This document shows, piece after piece, positions 36,110 through 46,729 of a DNA stretch of 64,000 nucleotides (its first letter is position 1; each line of letters starts with the position of its first letter). The position numbers were made by a program, and so were the translations under genes. The notes beneath the pieces were generated by a model. The model did not search any database. It saw only the letters and a program-made list of their open reading frames with translations, and had not been told where the DNA came from. The DNA lies in contig JAMPIV010022925.1 in NCBI GenBank assembly GCA_024509875.1, positions 313,001 through 377,000 on the forward strand, read 5' to 3'. The stretch is from Oreohelix idahoensis (taxonomy: Eukaryota; Mollusca; Gastropoda; Stylommatophora; Oreohelicidae).

Positions 36110-36278
36110 GAGGTGGGGTGACCAGTTGCCTTCCTTGCTACCGTTTCTTTCCCTAACTCATGAGCACAATCAGACACCCATATACAGCTACGTAGACTCT
36201 AGCGTGTCGATACTGCGAATCGAACCCGGCACATTTACCGGTATAGACCCGCGCCTAAACCACTCTGTCAATCCAGGT
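36110..36278 (-). repeat. tRNA-derived SINE-like sequence
   Basis: On the minus strand, from about 36275: GGATTGACAGAG, then a pol III A-box-like TGGTTTAGGCG (about 36252-36262), and 36 bp later a B-box-like GGTTCGATTCG (about 36216-36226). Order and spacing match a tRNA head. No clover-leaf with a plausible anticodon arm is evident, so this is a tRNA-related SINE rather than a tRNA gene. The body extends left for an uncertain distance. Confidence 0.6.
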
Positions 36279-36394
36279 CACGTGGTATGTGACAAATAAT
36301 AACGGTATTGATGAAAATAATAGTAATAAGGTCACATCAAGTGGCTCTGGCAATAAAGAAGGAGAAAACAAAGATAATGGCATTGGAATTTAAG

Positions 36395-37165
36395 AAAGGC
36401 CACTACAAGATGTAGAATCATACATATACCTTGGCAGAGATAGAATCATACATATACCTTGGCAGAGATGGAATCATACATATACCTTGGCAGAGATGGA
36501 ATCATACATATACCTTGGCAGAGATAGAATCATACATATACCTTGGCAGAGATGGAATCATACATATACCTTGGCAGAGATGGAATCATACATATACCTT
36601 GGCAGAGATGGAATCATACATATACCTTGGCAGAGAGACAGGCACTATTGGAGGGACACACCAGTAAATCAAAATAAGAATTCAAAAGGCTAGAGAAGCT
36701 TTCATGGCAAGGGAAAATATATGGAGATCAAAAGACATCAATTCCATTTTCATTTCAAATGTCAAGTCAGTCCTATTGTATGGCTGTGAAACATGGAGAG
36801 CAACAAAAACAAGAAAGAAAAAAGCTACGGACTTTATTAAATAGGTGCTTGCATAGAATATAAGGATTAAAATTGTATGACAAGATCACTAATGTTATGA
36901 CAAGAGCCAGTGGAACAAGAGATGAGTTAGAAGACGCTGAAAAAGGTTAGAACATTCATAAAGAACCTTGTTGATAGTATTGCCAGACAGTCTTTGTTCT
37001 GGAATCCCAGGGTAAATGGGGTAGAAGGAGGCTTGGGAACACATAAGGAAGACAACTGGTGCATAGAAATGAAGCACGTAAAGAAGACATGGAAAAACCT
37101 TGAGCGGATGGCACGGGATAGGACGACCCGGCATAAGTTGTCTGAAAGTCTATGATCCTTATTGA
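36395..37165 (+). pseudogene. LINE fragment (VPVEQEM family) with internal minisatellite
   Basis: The plus strand reads PLQDVESYIYLG, then (after the 28-bp array) IGGTHQ, IRIQKAREAF, ISNVKSVLLYGCETWRAT, RRWRR-like scraps, then LVDSIARQSLFWNPRV and WKNLERMARDRTTRHKL. This follows the LINE at 32145-33470 step for step with many frameshifts. It begins after the RT motifs and ends near the family's C-terminus, followed by an AAT-rich tail. Confidence 0.85.
36409..36636. repeat. 28-bp minisatellite derived from LINE coding sequence
   Basis: Eight copies of a 28-bp unit (GGAATCATACATATACCTTGG plus CAGAGAT). Each unit is the LINE codon stretch for D-x-ESYIYLG plus a few bases. Since 28 is not a multiple of 3, the reading frame rotates. 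Units are almost identical, so the expansion is recent. Confidence 0.95.
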
Positions 37166-37169
37166 TCTG

Positions 37170-37290
37170 TAGAATGAATAATAGTAATAATAATAATAAT
37201 AATAACAATAATAACAATGATCACAATAACCAATAATAATAATAACAATAATAATAATAACAATAATAATAAATCGTAATAATAAATAGC
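37170..37290. repeat. (AAT)n-rich microsatellite
   Basis: Imperfect AAT/AAC array adjoining the 3' end of the LINE fragment, probably grown from its tail. Confidence 0.9.
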
Positions 37291-37299
37291 AATTACTAA

Positions 37300-37960
37300 T
37301 AATACAAATAAAAAAAACCAAACTCCAGATTTTGTTAATCTTTTCCTGGACCTGTATTGTCAATCACCTAACGTCTTATCTCCTCAGTCAAGAGCAAATC
37401 AGCAACCAATTACCCTGTAAATTGACTCTAAACGTGCCAGCCGTGAGCAGCCAATGAAACGCTTCGTCACGTTCTTTGACAGACGCCAAAGGGCACGTGC
37501 TGCAGTGCTCAGAACATTTCACAGAACCAATATTTGAACAAATGATACCCACCGGAAGTCTGCGAAGATTTCCCCGGCATAAGAATGAACTAAAATGGAC
37601 AGCCGGCTTAGTTTACACCAATTCAAGCCCTTGAAACCTCAAACGAGACTTAATCCTGCCTGGCGAAGCTAAAATCTTGCCCGGCTTCGACTCTACTAAA
37701 AAAAAAACGACCCACTCAACGACTCCGACTTCCCACTCCGCAGCACGGACTAGAGCTATTTTATGCCAGGAGGTATTCATCTTCAGGAGGTATTCATCTT
37801 CACAAGGACATTATACATTCGTTGATTCATTTATGTCATTTGTCGCTGCCTGTGAGGCAAGGAGCCACCAAGGAAACAGAACACGATGGGGACTGGCAAT
37901 TTCAGTATATATAACAAAGTGCTACAGAAAAATTTGCTGCTAATGCATATGAGTATATGA
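37300..37960. other. unassigned, probably partly Penelope-derived
   Basis: No intact gene. A 19-bp direct duplication (AGGTATTCATCTTCA core) lies at 37768-37805. The plus-strand frame at 37677 (PGFDSTKKKTTHSTTPTSH) could derive from the C-terminus of a Penelope element because a Penelope tail follows, but I cannot show it. Confidence 0.35.
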
Positions 37961-37964
37961 GGAG

Positions 37965-38065
37965 AACTGTCCCTGACGAAGGCCTTGTGGCCGCAACATA
38001 GGTTTTTCCTTGTCCTTTCTCTTATTAAGACGTATTACAATTTTTTTGTTTTGTTTTTTTTTGTT
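37965..38065 (+). mobile_element. Penelope-like element 3' tail fragment
   Basis: TGACGAAGGCCTTGTGGCCG followed by a T/C-rich stretch and AAGACGTATTACAATTTTTTT matches the tail organisation of the element at 17426-21220 (there AAGACGAATCACCTTTTTTC). The coding part is not recognisable, so this is a truncated, diverged copy. Confidence 0.65.
37973..38001 (+). ncRNA. hammerhead-like motif, third copy
   Basis: CTGACGA, A, GGCC-TTGT-GGCC, then GCAAC and ATAGG. The stem II and CUGANGA box are identical to those of the 21121-21149 motif. The GAAA box reads GCAA and the ACGT is ACAT, so activity is unlikely. Confidence 0.35.
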
Positions 38066-38320
38066 AGCTTTTTCTGCTAATGCATATGAAAGATTTGGTG
38101 CAGGTTTCCTGCCGCAGTGCTCCTGAAGTGTACCTTAGTGACAGCAAACATGATGAAACAAAATTAAATAGGAAATTAGTCAACAAGCACATTTACGAAC
38201 AGGAGCAAACAGAAATATCTACACAAGACACAAACTACAGAGTGATTCAAAAATATGTAGACACACTTTAAAAGCTAATATTCCAGTAACAAACATACAC
38301 AGTTTTAATTTTCTTTATTG

Positions 38321-39550
38321 TATACTGAAGCACATTAAAAACGCACCACTATTATATATACTGATGCCGAGAAGCTGGCAAAAAAAAGTGTGGGAATGGA
38401 TTTTCCCCGTGTTTGCCATGAGGTAGAGAGCGAATGGCTGCTGGAATGGAAAGTGCAAGATTCAACCCATGGGTGTGTGTACAGACTACATGAAAACGAT
38501 GAAAGTTACACGTGCAACACGATTCTCAACAGCTATGACCCTGAAAATGTGTACGCGTTGTGGCAGTATACTCGGTATAAAAAGGCCGTTGAGACAAAAC
38601 ACCCAGTACATGTGCTTGAAATGCCACGACTATCTGAAAACGACCGCCAACGAGCCATTAGTATGTTGGAGACCGGAATGAGCTCGCGGGCCATTGCCAG
38701 AAGGATGAATTGCCACCACAGCACTATTGTACGTCTCAATGAACGTTACGGAACCACTGGCAGTGCCCGGGATAGACTTCGGAGTGGCCAACCACGAGTT
38801 ACTACCCCTGCGCAAGATCGTCATATTGTGCTGAGTCACCTAAGGAATTGACTCTCCCGGCAAGTCAAACAGCAAGAGCAATAGTGGGTAGACATGGGCA
38901 AGTCTCTCGAATGACAGTCATACGACGACTCAGAGATACAGGCCTTACTGCAAGACGACCTTATGTTGGGCCAAACTTGACTCACAGACATCGTTAGCAG
39001 CGCCTGCAATGGGCAGAGCAACATATCAGATGGACTAGACTGCAGTGGAATGCTGTCCTATTCACAGACGAGAACAGATTTAACATATCCTTTGCAGATG
39101 GACGTATGCGGATTTAGCGACGGTGTGAAGAGCGCTTTGCAGATTGCTGTGTCAACCGATTTCGAGGTGGCAGTATTCACATTTGGGGAGGATTCAGTTT
39201 TCACCATCGCTTGCCTCTTCACGTCTTCCGTGGAAATGTTAATGCTGTGACATATCGAGATGAGGTTCTGGATGCACTGGTTGCTCCTGCGTTCACAATT
39301 TATCCAGACTTGCAGCTTCTCCAGCAGGATAACGCACGTGCATTTTTTTTGTATTTTTGGTTTTCTCCCTTGCCTGCACAGAATGCAATGCATTTCATAA
39401 CAATCAAATGTACAAATTAATGACCAGCATGGATTCATAGGAAAATGAATAAAGATTCCAAATATGTAAACTTGTACACACTTATATTTACATTTCACAC
39501 TCTGTTCCTGGATTATACAGGTGGTGCGTTTTTAATGTGCTTCAGTATAT
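38321..39550 (+). mobile_element. Tc1/mariner element, copy 2
   Basis: Same terminal inverted repeats (38321-38349 and 39521-39549), length and structure as copy 1 at 627-1854, in the opposite orientation and nearly identical in sequence. Flanking TA dinucleotides are present. Confidence 0.92.
38390..39420 (+). pseudogene. Tc1-like transposase pseudogene, copy 2
   Basis: ATG at 38390 opens a 153-codon frame with the helix-turn-helix region (RAISMLETGMSSRAIARRMN). A TGA at 38849 stops it because of a -1 shift; from 38851 the next frame continues TLPASQTARAIVGRHGQVSR, then RLRDTGLTARRPYVGPNLTH, a TAG, and LFTDENRFNISFADGRMRI. The last readable part (39211-39420) is FRGNVNAVTYRDEVLDALV ... LQLLQQDNARA, then non-homologous residues to a stop. 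The final acidic residue of the triad is missing. Frameshift, stop and 3' replacement are all shared with copy 1. Confidence 0.88.
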
Positions 39551-39704
39551 TTTAAAGTTAAGAGATAGACAATTGTATCACAATAACATACATTTAGTTT
39601 AAAAGTTCAAAATGCCCACCATCAGCATGAATACATGAGCGACATCTCTCACCAACTGATCTACAGTTCATGTAGAATTGTTTTTCTTTCTTCAAAACTT
39701 CATT

Positions 39705-42040
39705 GAGTATTCTCCTTCATTTTTCATTTCTGTGAAAAATAAAACAAAATTACTTCTCTGCGAAAAAAATGTCCATCTTGTCACGGGATTGTCTCCCCTG
39801 TTCTGCAGCGGTGGTCCAACAATGGCCAAACTTAGAGTATAAAAATGAGGGTCTTCAAAGGTCATCAACCTTCGCTCAAGATTACTCTTGGCAGAGATAC
39901 AAATAGAAGAATGATGCTTCTATTTAAGGGAGCCTCACAGGAATTTTAAGAAAGAAGCATCACAACTGAGATCATCTAAGCTGTCTTGAACTTTTTATCT
40001 TCCTGTCCCTTGTGTGAGGAATAAGAAATTTGCTCGTATTGTATGAACCCCCGCTGAAATGATTCAGTAAAATATGACTGTAATAGCTCTGAATGGTAAT
40101 GTATTTAAAACCACGGAAGCATACGGGTGCAATTAGCTTAATAATGGTTAAATCAGCTATCAATTTGTATTTGCAGATAACAAATTTAATAATCAATTAT
40201 AGTTAGAAAAGTTAAAATTAGAGTCATATAATACAATAAAGCACTAATGTTTTCATCACTGGTAAAGACGATAAGTAGCTATAGTTAAAAAATAAAAAAA
40301 GGTTCTTTTGCTGGACCTGACTGTAATACCCAGCTAGCCGATGATCTGTTCTTAGTGTTGGGTTCCGTCACGGTTGGTTCTTGTGGTTAGATGGAAGTTA
40401 AAAAATAACTAGTTGTGGCGTGATAGAGGTTAGATAGAAAATTTAGTTCCTCAGAATCAGAGAAGAAAACTGGTGAACTATATGAAGGGATGGTACAAGA
40501 CAAGTCAGGTAGTTAACCACACAATTCAGGTGATAGCTGTAGTTGAGAACTGATAAACCTTCTCGTTAGACATCCTATGCTCCAAGGGTATTATTACAAT
40601 ATATGAATGTAGCTCGTATTATTTTCTACTAAGTTTATTTTCACTTGTTTAACCACACAACAAAATTATAACTAGAAAGTTAAGAAATTCAATTACTGCA
40701 GGTATAAATCAGTTCACGTTAGTAATTCTAATCTACAATAATAAACAAAGTTTGCACCTTGGATATATAATATTTCACAAGTAAATTATTTACATCAACA
40801 AAATAATGTCACTGATTGTCTTTTTCATCTCACCAGTGGTGCGTGTCTCTTGGTTTGTATTTTCCCTTAATAATTACCGTACCTTGCGTGACATGCCGAT
40901 CTGGTTGACCTCCCACAGTCGATACACCTGGACATTGAAGACACTTGGCTTATGCCAGGTGACAGTGTTGGTTCACTGATGACACTTCCCATAAATTGTG
41001 CCACATTCTCGCCACAAGGTTAAACCATCAGACAGTGGTACCCCAATCTACGGCTGCTTTAAGAGCTAAGATCTAACAAGTGCTCCCAATGTTGGCTAGC
41101 TGTGACTTCTCTCTAATTATCGTATTGTGTTGATGCTGATTACTTCTATCAAGAAGAGGTGACCCTTAGCTCTGGCAGATACTGAAGTGATTTCTTTGAG
41201 TACGAACTGGTCTGAAACGACATTTCTTATATACCTACCTCCGTTTGTCTCCGAGACATCCGCACTCTTGTTCACTTTCCGCTTGACAACTTTTCGGAAG
41301 GTTTGGGAGTTTTTGTGTTGGTCTGTCAACAAAATCATTATTTTCTCAACCATTACTAACGATAAGGCTCTCCTACTGCCATAAACACATGTATTAGCAG
41401 ATACTGCACAAATTACAGAAAGAATTAATCTTTTCTGGTTGTAGCAAAGTTTGATTTGCTGGGGAGGTTATGATGGTATCCTAAAAGAATGAAATCCGTG
41501 TATGTATTAACCGTGTGAGGTCAAGCCCATGTAGGCCCCTGACTCTATAAATGATGATGATGAATTATGTGCAGGGAACCTAACGCTACCTCCCTAGATC
41601 TCACACGGTCACTATTTTGGCTCTAGTGTCTGGTGTATGATGTACCTAGTGTCTAGGGGAGAAATGAAATGATGGTACACAACACAAAAACACTTTAATT
41701 TTCTACGAGGAAGTGAATAAAACCAGTGGTTAAGTTTTTCTTTAAAATGAATGTTTTTTTCTGTACAATTTAATCTGCCTGTCCAGCCATATCTTTTGGA
41801 CAGGTCTTTGAAAATGAGGACAAGATAGTTTACAGAAAAGATCAACTAAAAATGTGTGGACAATTTGCCCAATAACTATAAAGTCACTATATATCTTTCC
41901 TATTGGAATGTTCACAGCTTACACTTTATTCATCTAAGAGGGAGAGTCACTGTGTATGAGGGGCTGTAGTTTCATCACACCCCATAAACTTCCTGAGTAT
42001 GATTTTGAAATACCAGAGTTTATTCAAACGAAAGTGTCAG
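39705..42040. other. unassigned AT-rich region
   Basis: No gene recognised. A short (ATG)n run at 41551-41563 after GGCCCCTGACTCTATAA may be a retroelement tail. Minus- and plus-strand frames under 80 codons at 41117-41384 show no motif. Confidence 0.4.
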
Positions 42041-42046
42041 ATATAC

Positions 42047-42900
42047 TGTTAAGGTTAAAAAGGGAGGTGATACTTTGTATATGGGTTGGTCACAGTAAAT
42101 TAAGGGTTACATCGCTTGTATACTTGATTAACGATGAATTGGGTTAACAAATATTGATAGAGGTCATAGTGTACAGATAGCGTCATGAGCGCTGGTCTGT
42201 ATTGTTAGAACTGTAAATAGTTCGCACGGCTAGTCCGTGGAAGGGACTGAGCGGTGGTGAACTGCGAAGTCCCGTGACTGTTTAGGCGGGAGTTTTTGTG
42301 ACCGCTGGGAGTTGGGTTCTGGTGTTGACAGAGTGAAGTCAACGAAGGTGTTTTTCGAAGTGTGTGTTCCCGACCAGTGTTCGGTGAATATGGTAGAGTG
42401 TTTTTCAATGTGTGTCTCGATGGAGACTTTTTGAACAGGCCTGTAGCTGAATATTCTTCCTGCATATGTATTCTTCCATGTGTTAGGTTATTTTGAAGGT
42501 ATGTACTTTGATATTTATGACTGCAGTGGATGCAGCTTATGAGAGTTTGCACTGTGCACGTTCTATGAGAAGTGCACCACTATTTATTGTGAGCTCTAAG
42601 AGATAGCGCTGATGATGATTATACTGCCGTGGAGCAGCTTTATGAGTGAGTTGGTTATTGGACACGTTCTGTGAGAAGTGTACCACTAGTCTATGTAGGC
42701 GCTATGAAGGGTCCGAGAGGTAGAGAGACTATTTTGTAGGCCATAGACATTTTTGTGAAGGAGATTAGGCCATATATAGAGTCTGAGAGGAAGACATGAC
42801 TTTTGTAGGCCATATGTACAGTCTATTTAAGCGCTATGAAGAGTCCGAGAGGTAGAGACATTACTTGGTGGCCAAGACTGGTTTTATCTTCTGTTCCAGT
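42047..42900 (+). repeat. left direct repeat (LTR-like)
   Basis: 42047-42644 matches 49148-49746 with about one indel (a T-run of five versus six) and very few substitutions. Beyond 42644 the two sides share only the hairpin and GAAGAGTCCGAGAGGTAGAGA-type modules, in different number and order. Confidence 0.85.
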
Positions 42901-43953
42901 CATTTTGGAATTTAAAACCCGCAAAATTCGCGTTGAAAGGATAAAATTACAAGGAGGCTGTGTTCAGGCATAATATTCAGAACGTAACGTTCACCTATTC
43001 ATTTATTATGGCTCTGTGTGGGCGTATATATACATATAAAATAGACTTAAGAATATCAGCCAGCAAACTGATATAAACTAACAGTCATTTGTCAATGAAC
43101 AGCATTGTCAGTAGAGTACCAACTTTTCGGGCTTAAGGCCCAGGATTTCACGTGGTAATATGGTTTCTACCAGACCTTGACCTGTTTATTAGTGTGCCCT
43201 GTGTGTGGCGTATACTAAGGAGTTTCTCATCTGTAACAGTAGTTAGCCCTGTGTGGGCGGAGCTTCGATTGAGAATCAAGGTCAGCTTTATCTGTGTTAT
43301 TTCGTCTTCTATGCCTACGGGCCAGTCTACATATGACAGTATCAATGAATGGACCAGTGTCAAGTTAAGAACAGATGATTATGACATTAATCTATGACAA
43401 GGGTGCTTATTTCCAGCCTAAATGAGTCGGCAGTAAAACATTTCAAGTCTTATTGACACCTGCATTGCTTACAGACAGTTGGGTGTCGCTGGTAACCTGT
43501 AATCGGTAACACGGTGATGTGTCTAATGTATACATGCTTCCTATGACATATTTGCAGCAGTCAAGTTTCCTATTGCATGCTGTGTCAATTACCAGAGGTG
43601 ACAGTTGACGAATCAAGTTCCAGAGGTAACAGTTGACGACGAGTCCAGAGCTGTTCCAGTAACTTTCAACAAGGGAGTGTGCTTATGGTGTGTTGTCTGA
43701 TGCTCATCAGTGGTAACAGAGAAAGAACGGAACGGTTTTCTACTTACAAGATAAGTGGGTTTTATGTTTGAAAACTGTGTCTCTGTATGATGTTGTCGAG
43801 CCTTCCAATATTATTGTGTATGCTATTGAATATTTCATGTTGATAGCGTATTATGGTGATATTTAATGCATAATTGATTGATGATTATGTAACTTAATCT
43901 TATTAGAGTTATAAGTGGTCTATAAATTTTGTAAATTCAGTGATTGAATCACC

Positions 43954-44738
43954 ATGGACTGTGATACAGATCCAGAAGATATGAGACCTATACTAGAGTT
44001 TTTAGCTAATGAAGCTGAATATGGCGAGGGATTAAAAGGCCCAGCACTAGATAGATACGTTGTCGATGGTTTTTTTGTTTAATGCTGTACAAGCCACAAA
44101 GTTTTTTACTGATGATAACCCTCATTCAAATCCTGAAATGATCATGGCTAGAGATTTGGCAAAGTTGTTAGAATGTCTACGTCCGATGGTGTATGATTAT
44201 ACTCGGGCTAGACACAATTATATGCATAAGATTATACACAATATAATCTGCAACGACATGCAGGATGATAACAAAAAAGAATTAGAAGAGAAGGAGCGAA
44301 TAAAAGTAATCAAACACAGTGCGCTTCAGGAAAGAGAAATTTTCTTGCAGGATATAGCTGAGAAGAGAAAATTACAAGAAACAAGTGAGTTACATAAATC
44401 AAACTTGGAGCTTGCTAGTGTGAAAGCAGCATTAGACTCTGCATGCAGTAAAGTAAAAGACTTGGAGGTTCTGATAGAACACAAGAATAGCGAAGTATGT
44501 AATCTCACTCGAGAAATTGAAGAACAGAAAGACAGGTATAACAAATTGAAAGTGGAGACCAATGAACAAGAAAAATTATACATAGAGATGCTACATGATG
44601 TATGTTTTGGTACACTTCAAGAGATGAATACTATAATTCCGGAGAAGATTGATGAGCTTGTAGATAGTCATGATAGTGAAACTGAGGAACTTCAGATGAA
44701 CTTAACAAAGTTGAAGGCAAATAAGGAAAATGATGATT
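43954..44738 (+). pseudogene. coiled-coil ORF, N-terminal part (gag-like, unrecognised)
   Basis: ATG at 43954 gives an acidic start (MDCDTDPEDMRPILEFLANE). A one-base expansion of a T run at about 44070 breaks the frame, which continues in 44060-44738. Next comes a helical domain (FNAVQATKFFTDDN, ARDLAKLLECLRPMVYDYTR), then from about residue 105 a long Glu/Lys/Leu-rich coiled coil (LEEKERIKVIKHSALQERE; LEVLIEHKNSEVCNLTREIE). At 44738 a LINE interrupts it; the protein resumes at 45853. I do not recognise the family. The layout (helical domain, coiled coil, basic Asn-rich tail, located between LTR-like repeats) resembles a structural RNA-binding Gag but has no diagnostic motif. Confidence 0.6.
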
Positions 44739-45852
44739 TTGAAAAGGCTTTTGACAGCATACATAGGGACAGTTTATGGAAAATACTGAGGGCTTATGGA
44801 ATTCCAAGCTGCATAGTGGCAATCATAAAAAGCCTCTATGCCAACTTTACGTGTAGCGTTGGGCAGAGCAACCTAACCTTCGAGGTGAAGACAGGAGTAC
44901 GACAGGGATGCCCCTTATCAACCACTCTTTTTTTAACAGTCATAGACTGGGTGATGCGCCAGACAACAGAGGGCAGTCCAAGAGGAATAAGATGGACTAC
45001 ATTTTCTACATTGGAAGATCTGGAATATGCAGATGACATTGCACTGCTGGCACATTCACATCAACACATCCAGGAAAAAACGGATAGACTTAATAAATTT
45101 AGCCAGCAGGTGGGCTTGAACATCAATTTAAAGAAGTCTGAGGTCATGACGCTCAATGTGAGCAACCCTGAGCCCATATCAGTAAGGAATCAGCAATTGG
45201 TACAGACAGATACCTTCACATACCTAGGAAGCATAGTAACACCAGACGGTGGGGCAGGCAAAGACATCAACATCAGAATGAATAAGGCAAGAACAGCCTT
45301 CTTTAGCCTAAATAACATCTGGAAGTCCTCCCAATACAGCACAAGCACAAAATTAAGATTATACCAGAGCTGCGTGCTTTCTGTGCTTCTCTATGGTGCG
45401 GAATGCTGGAGAGTCACAGAGAAGGAAATGTCAAAATTGTCCTCTTTTCACACAACATGCCTAAGAAAAATTCACCGCATTTTTTGGCCGAATACCATCA
45501 CCAACCAAGATCTGCTTACTCGTAGCAAGCAAGAGGACATGCACACCATCATAGCTGGCAGACGCTGGAGCTGGGTTGGTCATGTCCTCAGAAGAGACCC
45601 CGATGCCATCACAAGAACAGCTATGCTTTGGACCCCTGAAGGAAAGCGAAAGAGAGGCCGACCAAAAACAACTTGGCGGAGGACTGTGGAGGCTGAGATG
45701 CAAAGAATGAACCAGAGTTGGGGCACTGTACGAAGGATGGCCACCAACCGTGCAAAGTGGAATCAATTTGTTGTTGCCCTACAAGACGCCACTAGGCGTG
45801 ATGGCCACTGACTGCTTTGACGGTCGGTGGTTAAGGATCGAAGAAGAAAGAA
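44739..45852 (+). pseudogene. 5'-truncated LINE fused in frame to the coiled-coil ORF
   Basis: The insertion starts within RT motif A (DFEKAFDSIHRDSLWKI) and runs GVRQGCPLSTTLFLTVIDW (motif B), LEYADDIALLAHS (motif C, YADD), LLYGAECWRVTEKE, FHTTCLRKIHRIFW, GRRWSWVGHVLRRD and GKRKRGRPKTTWRR to VVALQDATRRDGH and a stop at 45811. No stop or frameshift interrupts it, so it is young, but without endonuclease or RT fingers it is inactive. The frame is continuous with the upstream coiled coil, giving a 583-codon chimera (44060-45811). Target duplication: GAAAATGATGAT before and AAAGAAGATGAT after are similar, so the repeat is probably the 6-bp GATGAT or slightly longer. Confidence 0.88.
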
Positions 45853-46725
45853 GATGATAAGCAGAGGTTAGAAGAGTTAACGGTGCAGAGAAGGAAAATG
45901 GTTAGGATTGAGAAGTTACTTACAGAAGAGAGATGTAAAGTTATGACATGTAATAACTTAAATAAGAAACTAAACCAAGAGATTACTGAATTGAGTAGAA
46001 GGGTCAATGGTTTAGTGGATGTTATTTTAGGCATCAAAGATTTATCTACTACTAAGGTTGACAATAGTAGACAGAAGGTTGTTTATAAACAAGCAAAGAG
46101 CCTGCCCTATACACTCTTTGCGAAATCGAAAATGGAACATGATGGACTTAAATCTCGGCGTGGCAGATATAATTTCCCACGTACGGAAGACGCTACGTTG
46201 AAGATTAATGGCTATTGGCGTCAGACCAGCAAAGATACTTCATGTGTAATATCTAATTCTGGTAATAAATATAACAAACATCATGTTGGTAACCATAAGG
46301 ATTGGACCAGTTCCACTGCTTGTCATACACAATATAGACAGTGTGATACAGCAAATAAGCATGTTACCATAGAAAAGAATAACAACAGTTTTGGTAAAAA
46401 GATTAACCATAATGTTAGACAGTACCAGGGAAGCCCATTAAATGGTAGTTTTTCCAGACAGTCTAACAGATCTCAAGATTTTGATTCTGAAGAGTTGAGA
46501 AATTATGGTAGGAATAGTTACATTAAAGATTACAAACTTGGTAATAATTGTTCTAAGAGTCAACAAGATTCATTTACTAGATACTTCTATCCTAGAAGAT
46601 ATGTTAAGCATAACAATGCTAACTGCAGTTCTAGGCAGAACAAATGGAATAAAAAGGGGAATAGTAATAGAGATAATAACTCTCAAAATATTACTTCACA
46701 TAACCAAGTCATTGGTAGTAAATAA
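45853..46725 (+). pseudogene. coiled-coil ORF, C-terminal part with basic Asn-rich tail
   Basis: The frame resumes DDKQRLEEL and continues the heptad pattern (RIEKLLTEERCKVMTCNNLN, KLNQEITELSRRVNGLVDVI). From about 46050 it changes to a low-complexity basic tail rich in Asn, Ser, Lys, Arg, Tyr and Gln (RQYQGSPLNGSFSRQSNRSQ; NKWNKKGNSNRDNNSQNI), ending at TAA 46723-46725. No CCHC knuckle, protease or membrane segment. Such tails often bind RNA; that role is inferred. Confidence 0.6.
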
Positions 46726-46729
46726 AGTA

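Larger units (their letters stand above)
38238..39700 (-). mobile_element. mariner/IS630-like relic interrupted by Tc1 copy 2
   Basis: CAGAGTGATTCAAAAATATG at about 38239 resembles the outer end of IS630/mariner-type elements. To the right of the Tc1 insertion the minus strand (39665 to 39594) reads RCRSCIHADGGHFELLN and a stop, the usual C-terminal ending of such transposases (R-x-x-x-C-I-x-x-x-GGHFE). The other terminus was not found. Tc1 copy 2 sits between this terminal repeat and the stop codon. Confidence 0.45.

Noticed and set aside
36214..36278. Functional tRNA gene
   Set aside because: A and B boxes are present but no consistent clover-leaf or anticodon stem could be drawn; a SINE is more likely.
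36431..36693. Repeat protein with SYIYLGRDG units
   Set aside because: Frame rotation of the 28-bp minisatellite inside a LINE fragment, not a gene.
42205..42552. 115-codon minus-strand frame repeated at 49331-49654
   Set aside because: It lies antisense within the LTR-like repeat and is present twice only because the repeat is; no motif, and broken by a single T indel in the right copy.
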